From Vibrio pectenicida (GTDB lineage: Bacteria > Pseudomonadota > Gammaproteobacteria > Enterobacterales > Vibrionaceae): a stretch of 64,000 nt of DNA. The stretch is taken from assembly GCA_024347015.1 (NCBI GenBank), contig AP024889.1, positions 2,294,001 through 2,358,000 on the forward strand, given 5' to 3'. The notes below the pieces were generated by a model that worked only from the letters and a program-made list of their open reading frames with translations, was not told the DNA's origin and made no database searches. The stretch's first letter is position 1, and every line of letters begins with the position of its first letter. Positions 1 through 8,723 of this stretch are shown piece by piece. Both the position numbers and the translations under genes were made by a program.

Positions 1-127
1 CATCAAAAGAGTTTAATTCCGATATATAACACCCTGATTCGCATAAAAAACGTGTCACAACATCAACCGTACCTATACGACTTGGGCAACTTGCGGTTAA
101 AATGTAGTGGGAATTTGATTGGTTCAT
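1..127 (-). CDS. purU: Formyltetrahydrofolate deformylase PurU, N-terminal part (cut by window edge)
   Basis: Hydrolyses 10-formyl-THF to formate and THF. Reading the minus strand from the ATG at 127 gives about 42 residues, including YILTASCPSRIG, which matches the start of the N-terminal ACT domain of PurU. A GGTGA ribosome site lies just upstream. The gene follows soxG in the same direction. purU commonly closes sarcosine oxidase operons, where it would balance the folate one-carbon pool loaded by sarcosine oxidation. The catalytic formyltransferase-like domain lies outside the window, so the call rests on the ACT segment and on context. Confidence 0.85.
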   Translation of the reverse strand, partial: MNQSNSHYILTASCPSRIGTVDVVTRFLCESGCYISELNSFD

Positions 128-152
128 TAAATCACCTTAAGACTATAATTAT

Positions 153-183
153 CAGTCACCAAACTACCACAGCATGGTGACTG
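153..183. repeat. Inverted repeat between soxG and purU
   Basis: CAGTCACCA (153-161) and TGGTGACTG (175-183) are perfect 9-bp arms around a 13-nt loop, in the 73-bp gap between soxG and purU. No T-run follows on the minus strand, so it is not a classic intrinsic terminator. It may be an mRNA stabilising or processing hairpin inside the operon. Confidence 0.5.
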
Positions 184-200
184 GTTATCAATATTGTTGA

Positions 201-863
201 TCAGTGTTTGTGAAAAGCTACACCATACTCCCGACTTGCGTCCATTAGCCACATCCAAATGTAATCCGCAAAACTTCTACGGATAATAAGCTCAAAGGCC
301 TTTTCACTGACACGCCTGATCTGAACTTGAGACTTAGCAAAATTGGTTCCGACCACTCGACCAACCGGAAATTGACGGATATGGACATCATACAATGTTG
401 ATTTTTTTATCACGTTTTCAGCATTTTCACCGCTCAATGTTACCAGAGTCTGACCACTACTGACCTCAGTAACCGCATAATGGCCAACTAAGTGTTTATG
501 CAAAGCCGCTTCAATACTACACGCTAAATTTGGCTCTGAGATAATCAACCATTCATCAGGAGATTGCCAAAATACTCGTAGCGCGTCAGTTTGGGCAGAA
601 GTACCTGGCGTTGTAGGGATAGCAACTCCTATAGCTTGCTCTACTCCATAAATAAACGCAGGGTCCTCTGAGTTTCCTCGTAATACTAAGTGAGTAAGTC
701 CTTTAATTTCCTTAATCTCGACGCTGACATCTCGGTAAGATTGAGCAGGTTGCACAAGCTCAACATGATCAAGTGGTGATGCTGCACGAGGTGTCCATTT
801 ACTCTGTTTATCTATTGGTCGATTTGGCTTTGAAAGTGTAGGATCGAGAGTTATATCAGACAT
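201..863 (-). CDS. soxG: Sarcosine oxidase gamma subunit
   Basis: Small subunit of heterotetrameric sarcosine oxidase, which oxidatively demethylates sarcosine to glycine, yielding 5,10-methylene-THF and H2O2. The start chosen is the ATG at 863 (MSDITLDP), preceded by AGGAG. An upstream in-frame ATG at 956 would run deep into soxA and looks spurious. With this start the gene overlaps the soxA stop by 8 bp, so translation is probably coupled. The protein is about 220 residues, and the conserved part (WQSPDEWLII; TEVSSGQTLVTLSG) resembles the GcvT-like fold of SoxG. No catalytic residues are expected in this subunit; it packs against SoxA. Confidence 0.9.
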   Translation of the reverse strand: MSDITLDPTLSKPNRPIDKQSKWTPRAASPLDHVELVQPAQSYRDVSVEIKEIKGLTHLVLRGNSEDPAFIYGVEQAIGVAIPTTPGTSAQTDALRVFWQSPDEWLIISEPNLACSIEAALHKHLVGHYAVTEVSSGQTLVTLSGENAENVIKKSTLYDVHIRQFPVGRVVGTNFAKSQVQIRRVSEKAFELIIRRSFADYIWMWLMDASREYGVAFHKH

Positions 864-3800
864 TTTGGCGCTCTCCTTTTGGGTCATAAAAGACAGATGT
901 GGCGATTTCAGCTTCGACTGATGTTCCGTCAGGTAATGGGAAATAAACTTTTTCACCTTGCAATGCTAAACCACCTTTTATCACGCCTAGCGCAATCGAA
1001 CGATCCAATACAGGGCTGAAGTAACTCGAAGTAACATGTCCAACCATAGTCATTGGAATCGGCTCATTAGGATCGAATACGGCTTGTGCTCCCTCTGGCA
1101 ACACGCAACTAGGATCTGTGGTGAGTAAACCAACAAACTGTTTTCTGTCTTGTCTCTGATTATCTTCACGCCCCCATGAACGCTTGCCGATATAACTAAA
1201 TTCCTTGTTCTTACCCACTATCCAGTTCATATCCATGTCTTGTGGAGATACCGAGCCATCTGTATCTTGCCCGGCAATAATGAAACCTTTTTCTGCGCGA
1301 AGAACATGCATGGTTTCAGTGCCATAAGGCGTGATACCAAATTCTTCACCCGCCGCCATGACTTGCTCCCACACATATAAGCCGTAGTTAGCAGAGACAT
1401 TGATTTCAAAAGACAATTCACCTGTAAAACTGATTCTAAATACTCTTGCGTTCACCCCAGCAACACGCAATGACTGCCAACTCATGTAAGGAAATGATTC
1501 ATTCGACAGGTCATGACCATCCACCAGCTTTTCAAGTAAAAATCGGCTGTTAGGCCCTGATATTGTCATTGTCGCCCAATGGTCCGTGACACTGGTAAAG
1601 TAAACGTCTAACTCAGGCCATTCGGTTTGATGCCAAAGTTCCATCCACTCTAAAACAGCAGCGGCTCCACCAGAGGTCGTCGTCATTATAAAATGGTTGT
1701 CGTTGATACAAGATGTCACTCCATCATCGAAAATCATTCCATCTTCTTTACACATCACACCATATCGGCAGCGCCCCGGAGCAAGCTTTGACCAAGGATT
1801 GGTATAAATTCGGTTAAGGAATTCTCTAGCATCTTTACCTTGGATATCGATTTTTCCAAGTGTGGATGCATCCAAAATACCAACACTATGACGAGTTGCC
1901 ATACACTCTCGGTTGAGAGCTTCCTGCATAGTTTCCCCTGGTTTGGGAAAGTACCAAGGTCGTTTCCATTGCCCTACATCTTCAAATTTTGCTCCATTCA
2001 CTACGTGCCACTCGTGCATTGCAGTAAATCTTGCTGGATCAAAGAGCTTTCCAGTATCTCTACCAGCTAAAGCGCCAAAGGTGACGGGTGTATACATAGG
2101 ACGAAATATCGTCGTTCCCGTCTCTGGTACACTTTGGTTTAATGCTTTGGCTACAATTGCCATGCCATTAATGTTGGAGGTTTTACCTTGATCGGTACCA
2201 AATCCCATTGCGGTGTAGCGTTTTACATGTTCAATCGACTCAAACCCTTCTCTTGTGGCTAATTCGATACCAGCGGCTGTGACGTCATTTTGAAAGTCAA
2301 CAAATTGCTTGGGAGCTCGACTGGTAGGTTTCAGGTGCGGAATGTGATAAAGCTCCATCGAATCAGACTCTACGCAACCATCAACGGTTGGCACTGCAAA
2401 GTTATTTTCAATTAATTCGCCACCTAATTCTTCGCCACTGATTAACCCTGCACCTGCGCCTTCAACAAGCACCGCTGCTAATGAATATGTGCCTACGATT
2501 CCACCAACATATAATTGGTTTTGACAAGTCGCACCTGGGACAAAACCGGCTATATCTGAATTCCAGATAGGTTTACTGCCTGTGTGACAGGATAAATGAA
2601 CCACTGGACTCCACCCTCCAGAACTTGCCACTGTATCACACGCCAAATGATGGACTTTAACTTGGCTAATGAGTTCACTACCATCATGATTAAGAGAGGC
2701 GACTTCAACCCCATTAACTCGTCGATTACCTTTGACATCAATGACCGCCATGCCAGTCAATACTGTGATACCCAGGTCTCGCGCCTTCGCTGGTAAATCT
2801 CCTCGAGACTCCCGCCGAGTGTCAATGATAGCGACAACCTCTCGACCTTTACTGTGCCAATCGATAGCTGTTTGATAGGCGTAGTCATTGGTGGTCATCA
2901 GCACTAATTGGTTGCCCGGAACCACTGCGTAACGATGAATATAAGTAGAAACCGCAGATGCTAGCATACAACCAGGTACATCATTATTACCAAAAACTAA
3001 TGGTCTTTCTAATGCGCCAGTGGCCAGAATAACTTTCTTTGCACGAATACGGTGCAAACGTTGGCGAACACCTGGCATATTTTCACCCAAATGATCGGTG
3101 CACCGCTCCACCGCTCCAATAAAATTATGGTCGTAATAGCCAAAAGCGGTTGTTCTTGTCAATAAAGTAAAATTCGGTTCGCAAGACAGCATACTTAAGG
3201 TTTCTGATACCCAATCCATACATGGCTTGCCATCAAGTAGCTCTGAATTAGATAAAAGTGAGCCCCCAAATTCATTTTGCTCATCCAGTATAATGACTCG
3301 AAGGCCACTACCAACCAGAGTCCGTGCCGCAGCTAAACCAGCAGGCCCTCCACCAATGATCAGAACATCTGAATGATGATTAAATTTATCGTATTGATCT
3401 GGGTCTTCATTGGCGGGCACTTTCCCCAGTCCTGCTGCTTTTCTGATGTATTTTTCATAGGTTGGCCACAAACTCTGTGGTTGCATAAAAGTCTTGTAGT
3501 AAAAGCCTGGCGGCATCATGGAGCCACCTACCCTTCCCAAACCAGCCATTACGTCCAAATCCAAACTTGGCCAGCCAGATACCGAACTCGCAATCAACCC
3601 TTGATACAACTCAGCTTGGGTAGCACGAATATTGGGAATAGTTGTTGAGTCAGTGCTGCCCACTTGTAAAATTGCGTTGGGTTCCTCCGCACCGGCAGCA
3701 AGTATTCCCCTCGGGCGAGAATACTTAAAACTTCTTCCCACCACATCCACGCCATTAGCCAACAAAGCAGACGCAATCGTGTCACCTTTGTAGCCAATAT

Positions 3801-3882
3801 AACTCTTACCATTGAAAGAAAAGGTCATGCTTTGTGATCGCTCAATTCGACCACCTTTATTGAGTCTATTGCGTTCAGCCAT
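856..3882 (-). CDS. soxA: Sarcosine oxidase alpha subunit
   Basis: Large subunit (1008 aa, normal for the family). It binds NAD and folate and passes the methyl-derived carbon to THF. The N-terminal 100 residues resemble a 2Fe-2S ferredoxin-like domain (GYKGDTIASALLANG). A Rossmann dinucleotide motif, GGGPAGLAAARTL, lies near residue 180. A second NAD/FAD-type region (GALERPLVFGNND) is near residue 290. The C-terminal 390 residues form an aminomethyltransferase (GcvT-like) domain, including GILDASTLGKIDIQG and WHVVNGAKFEDVG. The gene overlaps soxD by 8 bp and soxG by 8 bp, which indicates a tightly packed operon. Confidence 0.95.
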   Translation of the reverse strand: MAERNRLNKGGRIERSQSMTFSFNGKSYIGYKGDTIASALLANGVDVVGRSFKYSRPRGILAAGAEEPNAILQVGSTDSTTIPNIRATQAELYQGLIASSVSGWPSLDLDVMAGLGRVGGSMMPPGFYYKTFMQPQSLWPTYEKYIRKAAGLGKVPANEDPDQYDKFNHHSDVLIIGGGPAGLAAARTLVGSGLRVIILDEQNEFGGSLLSNSELLDGKPCMDWVSETLSMLSCEPNFTLLTRTTAFGYYDHNFIGAVERCTDHLGENMPGVRQRLHRIRAKKVILATGALERPLVFGNNDVPGCMLASAVSTYIHRYAVVPGNQLVLMTTNDYAYQTAIDWHSKGREVVAIIDTRRESRGDLPAKARDLGITVLTGMAVIDVKGNRRVNGVEVASLNHDGSELISQVKVHHLACDTVASSGGWSPVVHLSCHTGSKPIWNSDIAGFVPGATCQNQLYVGGIVGTYSLAAVLVEGAGAGLISGEELGGELIENNFAVPTVDGCVESDSMELYHIPHLKPTSRAPKQFVDFQNDVTAAGIELATREGFESIEHVKRYTAMGFGTDQGKTSNINGMAIVAKALNQSVPETGTTIFRPMYTPVTFGALAGRDTGKLFDPARFTAMHEWHVVNGAKFEDVGQWKRPWYFPKPGETMQEALNRECMATRHSVGILDASTLGKIDIQGKDAREFLNRIYTNPWSKLAPGRCRYGVMCKEDGMIFDDGVTSCINDNHFIMTTTSGGAAAVLEWMELWHQTEWPELDVYFTSVTDHWATMTISGPNSRFLLEKLVDGHDLSNESFPYMSWQSLRVAGVNARVFRISFTGELSFEINVSANYGLYVWEQVMAAGEEFGITPYGTETMHVLRAEKGFIIAGQDTDGSVSPQDMDMNWIVGKNKEFSYIGKRSWGREDNQRQDRKQFVGLLTTDPSCVLPEGAQAVFDPNEPIPMTMVGHVTSSYFSPVLDRSIALGVIKGGLALQGEKVYFPLPDGTSVEAEIATSVFYDPKGERQNV

Positions 3883-4177
3883 TTTGCTCCTCCTTTTGAC
3901 TCAATGAAGCAGAACGACTGCCCATCTTGTACACCTTTTCTATGTCGTTCGTCACCGTATGACGAGTGACATTAAAAAACTTGCGACACCCTGCGCTGTG
4001 ATACCACATTTCAGTGTGCGCACCTTTGTTATTTTCACGATGAAATAAGTATTTACCCCATTCTTCATCTGTCATTAAATCTGGGGCAGAAGGTCTAACA
4101 ATATGTGCTTCTCCAGCGTAGTGAAATTCCTCTTCTTCTCGAATTTCATCACAATATGGACAATGAATTTGCAGCAT
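3875..4177 (-). CDS. soxD: Sarcosine oxidase delta subunit (zinc-binding)
   Basis: This 100-aa subunit carries the zinc ligands expected of SoxD: CPYC at residues 6-9, the downstream HTEMWYHSAGC segment and intervening histidines. It stabilises the complex by clamping alpha to beta. It lies 15 bp downstream of soxB and overlaps soxA by 8 bp. Length and motif agree with the family. Confidence 0.92.
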   Translation of the reverse strand: MLQIHCPYCDEIREEEEFHYAGEAHIVRPSAPDLMTDEEWGKYLFHRENNKGAHTEMWYHSAGCRKFFNVTRHTVTNDIEKVYKMGSRSASLSQKEEQNG

Positions 4178-4192
4178 TTTTTTCTCCCTGAA

Positions 4193-5443
4193 CTAGTGCG
4201 CAACGCCAGCTGCGCCGTGCTCATCAATTAAATGCCCCGTAACAAATCGATTAAGGTTAAAAGCTTCAGCCAAAGGGTGTGGATGATTTTTGGCAATGGT
4301 GTGCGCAAATACATGACCAGATCCTGGTGTTGCTTTAAAGCCTCCTGTTCCCCAGCCACAATTAAAATACAAACCTTTAATATGGGTTTTACTGATGATT
4401 GGGCAAGCATCAGGCGTGGTATCAACAATGCCTCCCCAGTGGCGATTGAGCCTGACTCGGCTAACAATGGGAAACATCTCGATAATTGCCGCTATGGTGT
4501 GCTCTATGACAGAAAAAGAACCTCTTTGCCCATATCCTAAATAACCATCAATACCAGCACCGATCACTAGGTCACCTTTATCAGATTGGCTCATATAACC
4601 ATGAACATGGTTAGACATCACTACGGTATCTAAACAAGGTTTTAAAGGCTCAGATACCATAGCTTGAAGAGGATGAGATTCTAGAGGTAACGTCATCTTA
4701 ACCATTTTCGCTAATTCACCAGAATTACCTGATGCCACACAAGCTACTTTTCCAGCACTAATAAAGCCCTTCTTAGTTTCAACTCCTACCACTGCGCCAT
4801 TTTCTACTCGAATACCTGTCACTTCGTTCTGTTGAATCAGATCGACACCTAACCTATCCGCAGCCCGCGCATATCCCCAAGCCACTGCATCATGACGGGC
4901 AGTTCCCCCACGTTTTTGCCAACTTGCTCCTAATACTGGGTATCTTGCATTGGGTGAACAATTGAGTATTGGGGCCAATTCTTGTACTTCTTCGGTAGTC
5001 AGCACCTCGCTATCTATGCCATTAAGTCGGTTGGCATTAACCCGTCTTTCGATGTCTCTCATATCTTGTAATGTGTGACCAAGGTTTAATACACCTCTTT
5101 GGCTAAACATAAGGTTATAGTTGAGCTCTTGAGACAGACCTTCCCACAATTTCATCGAGTGCTCGTAGAGATGAGCAGCCTCATCCCACAAATAATTAGA
5201 GCGAACAATTGTGGTATTTCTCGCGGTATTTCCACCACCTAAATAGCCCTTTTCTATCACTGCGATATTGGTTAAGCCATGCTGCTTAGCAAGATAGTAA
5301 GCCGTGGCTAAGCCATGACCACCACCACCGATGATGACAACATCATAATGTTTTTTTGGTATTGGATTTCGCCAAACTCGTTGCCAGTTCTCATGGTAAG
5401 TTAAGGCATGCTTAAATAGTCCAAAACCTGAGTAATCCTTCAT
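4193..5443 (-). CDS. soxB: Sarcosine oxidase beta subunit (flavoprotein)
   Basis: Catalytic FAD/FMN subunit (416 aa) that oxidises sarcosine to the imine, which is then demethylated. The DAO-type Rossmann motif [18 protein letters not shown] lies near residue 36. The C-terminal [16 protein letters not shown] and [15 protein letters not shown] are typical flavin-contact segments. It is the first sox gene after glyA. The 93-bp gap to glyA shows no clear terminator, so the genes are probably co-transcribed. Confidence 0.95.
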   Translation of the reverse strand: MKDYSGFGLFKHALTYHENWQRVWRNPIPKKHYDVVIIGGGGHGLATAYYLAKQHGLTNIAVIEKGYLGGGNTARNTTIVRSNYLWDEAAHLYEHSMKLWEGLSQELNYNLMFSQRGVLNLGHTLQDMRDIERRVNANRLNGIDSEVLTTEEVQELAPILNCSPNARYPVLGASWQKRGGTARHDAVAWGYARAADRLGVDLIQQNEVTGIRVENGAVVGVETKKGFISAGKVACVASGNSGELAKMVKMTLPLESHPLQAMVSEPLKPCLDTVVMSNHVHGYMSQSDKGDLVIGAGIDGYLGYGQRGSFSVIEHTIAAIIEMFPIVSRVRLNRHWGGIVDTTPDACPIISKTHIKGLYFNCGWGTGGFKATPGSGHVFAHTIAKNHPHPLAEAFNLNRFVTGHLIDEHGAAGVAH

Positions 5444-5536
5444 TGTTTACCTTCCATAAAACGTTAAAATCTAATCGTCTTGTAAAGGACGCATCGGTTA
5501 GGGTGTTGTTCTTTCTTGAGCGCCCTCGGATTGGTG

Positions 5537-6790
5537 TTACCGATAAACCGGGAATTTGGCGCATAAAGAAGCCACTTTTTCTTGCACCTTCTTAATCAAA
5601 TCCTCGTTGCCCAGATCATCTAAAATGTCACAAATCCAATCAGTTAGTATGGCCGCCTCGGTTTCTTTAAATCCTCTTGAAGTAATGGCTGGCGTACCAA
5701 TACGCAGCCCACTTGTCACAAACGGAGATCTTGGATCATTAGGTACCGCATTTTTATTGACTGTGATATGCGCTTTACCCAGTGCAAAGTCGGCATCTTT
5801 TCCTGTGATCCCTTGTTCAATAAGGCTGACTAGAAACAAATGATTATCTGTCCCACCAGAAACCACATCATAACCGCGCTCAATAAACCCTTTTGCCATT
5901 ACTTGCGCGTTCTTCACAACCTGAGCTTGATACTCAGAAAACTCAGGTAATAAAGCCTCTTTAAACGCCACTGCTTTTGCTGCAATCACATGCATCAGAG
6001 GTCCGCCTTGCCCAGCAGGGAAGACAGCTGAGTCTAATTTTTTTTCTAGTTCTTGATTGCTTTTAGCTAAAATAAGGCCACCACGCGGCCCTCTCAGCGT
6101 CTTGTGGGTCGTGGTAGTGACCACATCAGCATAAGGAAGGGGGTTAGGATAATGGCCTGAAGCGACTAACCCAGCTACGTGCGCCATATCGACAAATAAG
6201 TAGGCATTAACCGAATCAGCAATCTCTCTAAATCGTTGCCAATCAACAATACGCGAGTATGCAGAAAAGCCTGCAATGATCATTTTGGGTTGATGCTGTT
6301 TGGCTAACTCTGCAACTTGGTCGTAATCGATTTCACCTGTTCCATTTTTCAAGCCATACTGGACAGAGTGGTAGATTTTGCCTGAAAAACTCACCTTAGC
6401 TCCATGGGTGAGATGCCCTCCATGCGCGAGACTCATTCCCAAAACCGTATCACCAGGATTAAGCAAAGCCATAAATACAGCAGCATTGGCTTGCGATCCG
6501 GAATGAGGTTGAACATTAGCGTAGTCGGCATCAAACAAGCTTTTTGCACGAGAAATAGCCAAACACTCGATGGTATCAACATGCTCACAACCACCGTAGT
6601 ATCGTTTACTTGGGTAACCTTCTGCATACTTATTGGTCAGCTGTGTACCCTGCGCTTGCATTACTCTTTTACTGGTATAGTTTTCAGAAGCAATTAACTC
6701 TATATGTTCTTGTTGGCGGGTATCTTCACTGTTAATAGCACTAAGCAATTCATCATCAAACCCTTCAATGGTGTCATTTTGGTAGAACAC
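5537..6790 (-). CDS. glyA: Serine hydroxymethyltransferase, sarcosine-operon copy
   Basis: PLP enzyme interconverting glycine plus 5,10-methylene-THF and serine plus THF, which are exactly the two products of sarcosine oxidase. Family motifs are clear: [12 protein letters not shown], the PLP-lysine segment [14 protein letters not shown] and [12 protein letters not shown]. An ATG at 6808 is possible, but AAGGAGAG lies just downstream of it and is ideally placed for the GTG at 6790 ([10 protein letters not shown]), giving 417 aa, the usual SHMT length. Its position at the head of the sox operon suggests it is a catabolic paralogue; a separate housekeeping glyA is likely elsewhere, but that cannot be seen here. 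Confidence 0.93.
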   Translation of the reverse strand: MFYQNDTIEGFDDELLSAINSEDTRQQEHIELIASENYTSKRVMQAQGTQLTNKYAEGYPSKRYYGGCEHVDTIECLAISRAKSLFDADYANVQPHSGSQANAAVFMALLNPGDTVLGMSLAHGGHLTHGAKVSFSGKIYHSVQYGLKNGTGEIDYDQVAELAKQHQPKMIIAGFSAYSRIVDWQRFREIADSVNAYLFVDMAHVAGLVASGHYPNPLPYADVVTTTTHKTLRGPRGGLILAKSNQELEKKLDSAVFPAGQGGPLMHVIAAKAVAFKEALLPEFSEYQAQVVKNAQVMAKGFIERGYDVVSGGTDNHLFLVSLIEQGITGKDADFALGKAHITVNKNAVPNDPRSPFVTSGLRIGTPAITSRGFKETEAAILTDWICDILDDLGNEDLIKKVQEKVASLCAKFPVYR

Positions 6791-6808
6791 ACGTCTCTCC
6801 TTGCGCAC

Positions 6809-6995
6809 ATTAATGTAACAATAGTGTTAACAAAATATCCTGCATCCCTGTTCTATGACCGACTGCGTGCGTCAAGAACTGTTGCTTTTGCGACAAATCA
6901 CCGAATCATTGCGTTAGATATTGAAAATAATGTGATGTGAGTAATAAATTTATATTGATAATACTTGTAACAAGTCGCTTACCTGAGACACTGCC
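6809..6995. promoter_or_regulatory. Divergent control region between glyA-sox operon and GlxA-type regulator
   Basis: This 187-bp AT-rich spacer separates two divergent transcription units and must hold both promoters. No confident -10/-35 pair or operator could be fixed by eye. The divergent regulator gene makes this the natural place for its binding sites. The spacer was checked for a glycine riboswitch and none was recognised. Confidence 0.45.
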
Positions 6996-8060
6996 ATGGC
7001 ACTCAAACCTCAAGGCATGGTGATGAAAATAATAAGAAAATTCTCAGCTCCAATGAGAGATACCAACCAATGTTTTATCGCGAAAGAAAAAACCACATGT
7101 AAACAAACCTCGGTGCTATTCGTTGTGCTTGAGCATTTTTCCCTAATGTCATTTACTTGTGCGGTCGATTGTTTAGTGACGTCAAACTTGGTGGAAGGTT
7201 CGACGCGATTTACCTTTGCTACGGTTGGATTAGGCAATGGCGAGGTGCTCAGCGATCTTGGTATTGGCCTTACGCCTGATCACTCCTTAGACGAAGTAAA
7301 GGCATTACAAGAGTTCGATGCTGTGATCGTTTGCGGAGGCTATCGAACAAGCCTGAATGAAAATTCTCAGTTGTCAAAGCTGATTGCATTAAGTGGTAAA
7401 TGCAGAACAATTCTGGGTGGGATTTGGAATGGGGCTATTTTTCTCGCCCATGCAGGCGTTCTTGATGGGAACCAATATGCCCTTCATCCAGACAATCATG
7501 CCTATGCAAAAGAAAGGTTTCCTCGTAGCGTTTTATCCTCAAGCTCCTATGTTGGACATGAAAACATCTTCACTTCTTCTGGAGCAAGTAGCACTCTCGA
7601 TATGATGTTAGCGCTAGTACAAAAAATCACGAGTCTACCCAATTCTAATGCGGTGCGAGAAATCCTTTCTTGTGACCGTTCAATTCCAAAAAATTCAACG
7701 CCGCAACTTCACACTTATTTGCCCGACTCTGCGCCAACGATTGTCAAAGAAGCCAATCTATTAATGGTCAGTAATCTTGACGAGCCACTCTATGTCGAAG
7801 ACATAGCTCGTTACCTCAAAATATCGCGCAGAAAGTTAGAACGACTATTTAAGACGCATATACAAGCTTCACCTTCTAAGTACTATTTAGAACTGAGGTT
7901 AACTTATGCAAGGCAATTATTGCTCCAATCTGAGGATTCAATCTCAGCCATTGCGGCATCGACAGGCTTTTGTTCAACAACCCATTTTAGTCGATGTTTT
8001 AAAGAGTTTTTTTCCGTATCGCCGACAGCAATGAGAAGCCAAGCAGTACTAATTAAATAG
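6996..8060 (+). CDS. GlxA family AraC-type regulator, probable activator of the sarcosine operon
   Basis: A 354-aa protein with an N-terminal DJ-1/PfpI-like domain (about residues 38-210) and two C-terminal AraC helix-turn-helices (about 250-345; EDIARYLKISRRKLERLF and SISAIAASTGFCSTTHFSR). This is the architecture of GbdR and SouR, the glycine-betaine/sarcosine regulators of Pseudomonas. In the DJ-1 domain the nucleophile elbow reads GGIWNGAIFLA, with no cysteine, so the domain probably senses a ligand and has no hydrolase role. It lies divergent to glyA-sox. The true start could be at 6996, 7017 or 7023. A role in sarcosine or betaine sensing is inferred from context. Confidence 0.8.
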   Translation: MALKPQGMVMKIIRKFSAPMRDTNQCFIAKEKTTCKQTSVLFVVLEHFSLMSFTCAVDCLVTSNLVEGSTRFTFATVGLGNGEVLSDLGIGLTPDHSLDEVKALQEFDAVIVCGGYRTSLNENSQLSKLIALSGKCRTILGGIWNGAIFLAHAGVLDGNQYALHPDNHAYAKERFPRSVLSSSSYVGHENIFTSSGASSTLDMMLALVQKITSLPNSNAVREILSCDRSIPKNSTPQLHTYLPDSAPTIVKEANLLMVSNLDEPLYVEDIARYLKISRRKLERLFKTHIQASPSKYYLELRLTYARQLLLQSEDSISAIAASTGFCSTTHFSRCFKEFFSVSPTAMRSQAVLIK

Positions 8061-8166
8061 TTGTGCTAGACCAAGTATAAAATAGAAAGTTGAAGGCAAT
8101 TTGTAACGGATTGACAGTTAGAAGTTTTTGAATCCTGCGCTTACTTTTTATAACGCCCAGAACGAT

Positions 8167-8198
8167 AAAACCCTAACACCAAATGATGCTAGGGTTTT
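8167..8198 (-). terminator. Intrinsic terminator of the split tRNA-Arg gene
   Basis: Arms AAAACCCTA and TAGGGTTTT (9 bp) enclose a 14-nt loop, ending in TTTT on the minus strand about 10 nt after the encoded CCA. The run of A/T on both sides could also end transcription of the regulator from the other side. Confidence 0.75.
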
Positions 8199-8207
8199 AA
8201 TAGAATA

Positions 8208-8522
8208 TGGCGCGCCCTGTAGGATTCGAACCTACGACCACATCCTTCATCACACTATAGCTTTCGCTACCACCTCTAAAAGGCTTTGTGCGCTGGACTA
8301 TCCCTTTACCATAGCTATAAAAGCTTTAGGTAGACGCCGTCTAGTCTCTACACCTTCCCAATATTACTGGGCTTGGCTCGGGATTGCCAACTTGCTAAAG
8401 TAAGGTTTCCCCGAATTTGACGTCTTACACTCTTATCGTTTCCAAAAAGAGGCCCAACCTGAATGCTAGTAAAAACTAGCCAATTAGAAGGGACGTGCTC
8501 TATCCAGCTGAGCTAAGGGCGC
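8208..8522 (-). tRNA. argU: tRNA-Arg(UCU) split by an intron 3' of the anticodon
   Basis: The 5' exon is 8522-8486 and the 3' exon is 8247-8208, including an encoded CCA. Joined, they give a complete 77-nt tRNA. The acceptor stem GCGCCCT/AGGGCGC is perfect and the discriminator base is G73. The D arm is normal, and the T arm GTAGG-TTCGAAT-CCTAC is perfect. The anticodon stem CGTCC/GGATG has one G-U wobble, and the loop CTTCTAA has anticodon TCT. The exons resemble E. coli argU, which also lies next to folD. This tRNA reads AGA (and AGG), so it should be essential unless a second copy exists. A gene finder expecting an intact tRNA would miss it. Confidence 0.93.
8248..8485 (-). ncRNA. Group I self-splicing intron in tRNA-Arg(UCU)
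   Basis: A 238-nt insert begins after U36 of the tRNA and ends in G, as group I splice-site rules require. Core pairings are visible on the minus strand: P7 GACUA/UAGUC, P3 AGACG/CGUCU, P4 UCGGG/CCCGA, P6a CCCA/UGGG, P2 CUCUU/AAGAG, P8 UACC/GGUA and a UAGC-GAAA-GCUA hairpin near the 3' end. The stretches GGCAAUCCCGAGCCAAGCCC and GUGUAGAGACUAGACGG closely resemble cyanobacterial tRNA-Leu introns (subclass IC3). P1 can form between exon CCCUUCU and GGUUGGG in the intron, with G-U at the splice site but two U-U mismatches inside. There is no homing endonuclease ORF. Confidence 0.92.
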
Positions 8523-8536
8523 GTTACAGGGAAAGG

Positions 8537-8564
8537 ATTATACGAGTTCAGCACTTGAACACAA
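8537..8564 (-). promoter_or_regulatory. Promoter of the split tRNA-Arg gene
   Basis: On the minus strand TTGTGT (8564-8559) and a perfect TATAAT (8542-8537) are separated by 16 bp, with the tRNA 5' end 15 bp further on. This fits a sigma-70 stable-RNA promoter. Confidence 0.7.
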
Positions 8565-8638
8565 GACTTTTTCATAACATTATGAACTGAGTGACTAAAA
8601 AAAACTCACCAAGCGTAATTTTGGTTAAAAACATCCCA

Positions 8639-8654
8639 AGGCAAACGTTTGCCT
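8639..8654. promoter_or_regulatory. PurR-like operator upstream of folD
   Basis: AGGCAAACGTTTGCCT is a perfect 16-bp palindrome matching the PurR consensus core GCAAACGTTTGC. It lies 70 bp before the folD start, so folD expression is probably tied to purine status, as for other one-carbon genes in gammaproteobacteria. The tRNA promoter is about 75 bp away on the other side. Confidence 0.7.
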
Positions 8655-8723
8655 ATGGATGTTCGTTGGATAATTTGCGACAATGCGTCCAGTAAAATAG
8701 CCATTCTGTTTTAAAGGAACATC

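Noticed and set aside
6809..6995. Glycine riboswitch upstream of glyA
   Set aside because: The conserved glycine-aptamer segments (GGAGAG and the ACCGAAG-type core) were not found in this spacer.
8128..8403. 91-aa plus-strand ORF over the tRNA region
   Set aside because: It is the antisense of the tRNA 3' exon and most of the intron. It has no ribosome site and no family resemblance.
8208..8522. tRNA-Arg as a degraded or mobile-element-interrupted pseudogene
   Set aside because: Both exons keep all tRNA pairings and encoded CCA. The insert has group I core pairings and no transposon ends, so splicing is the simpler reading.
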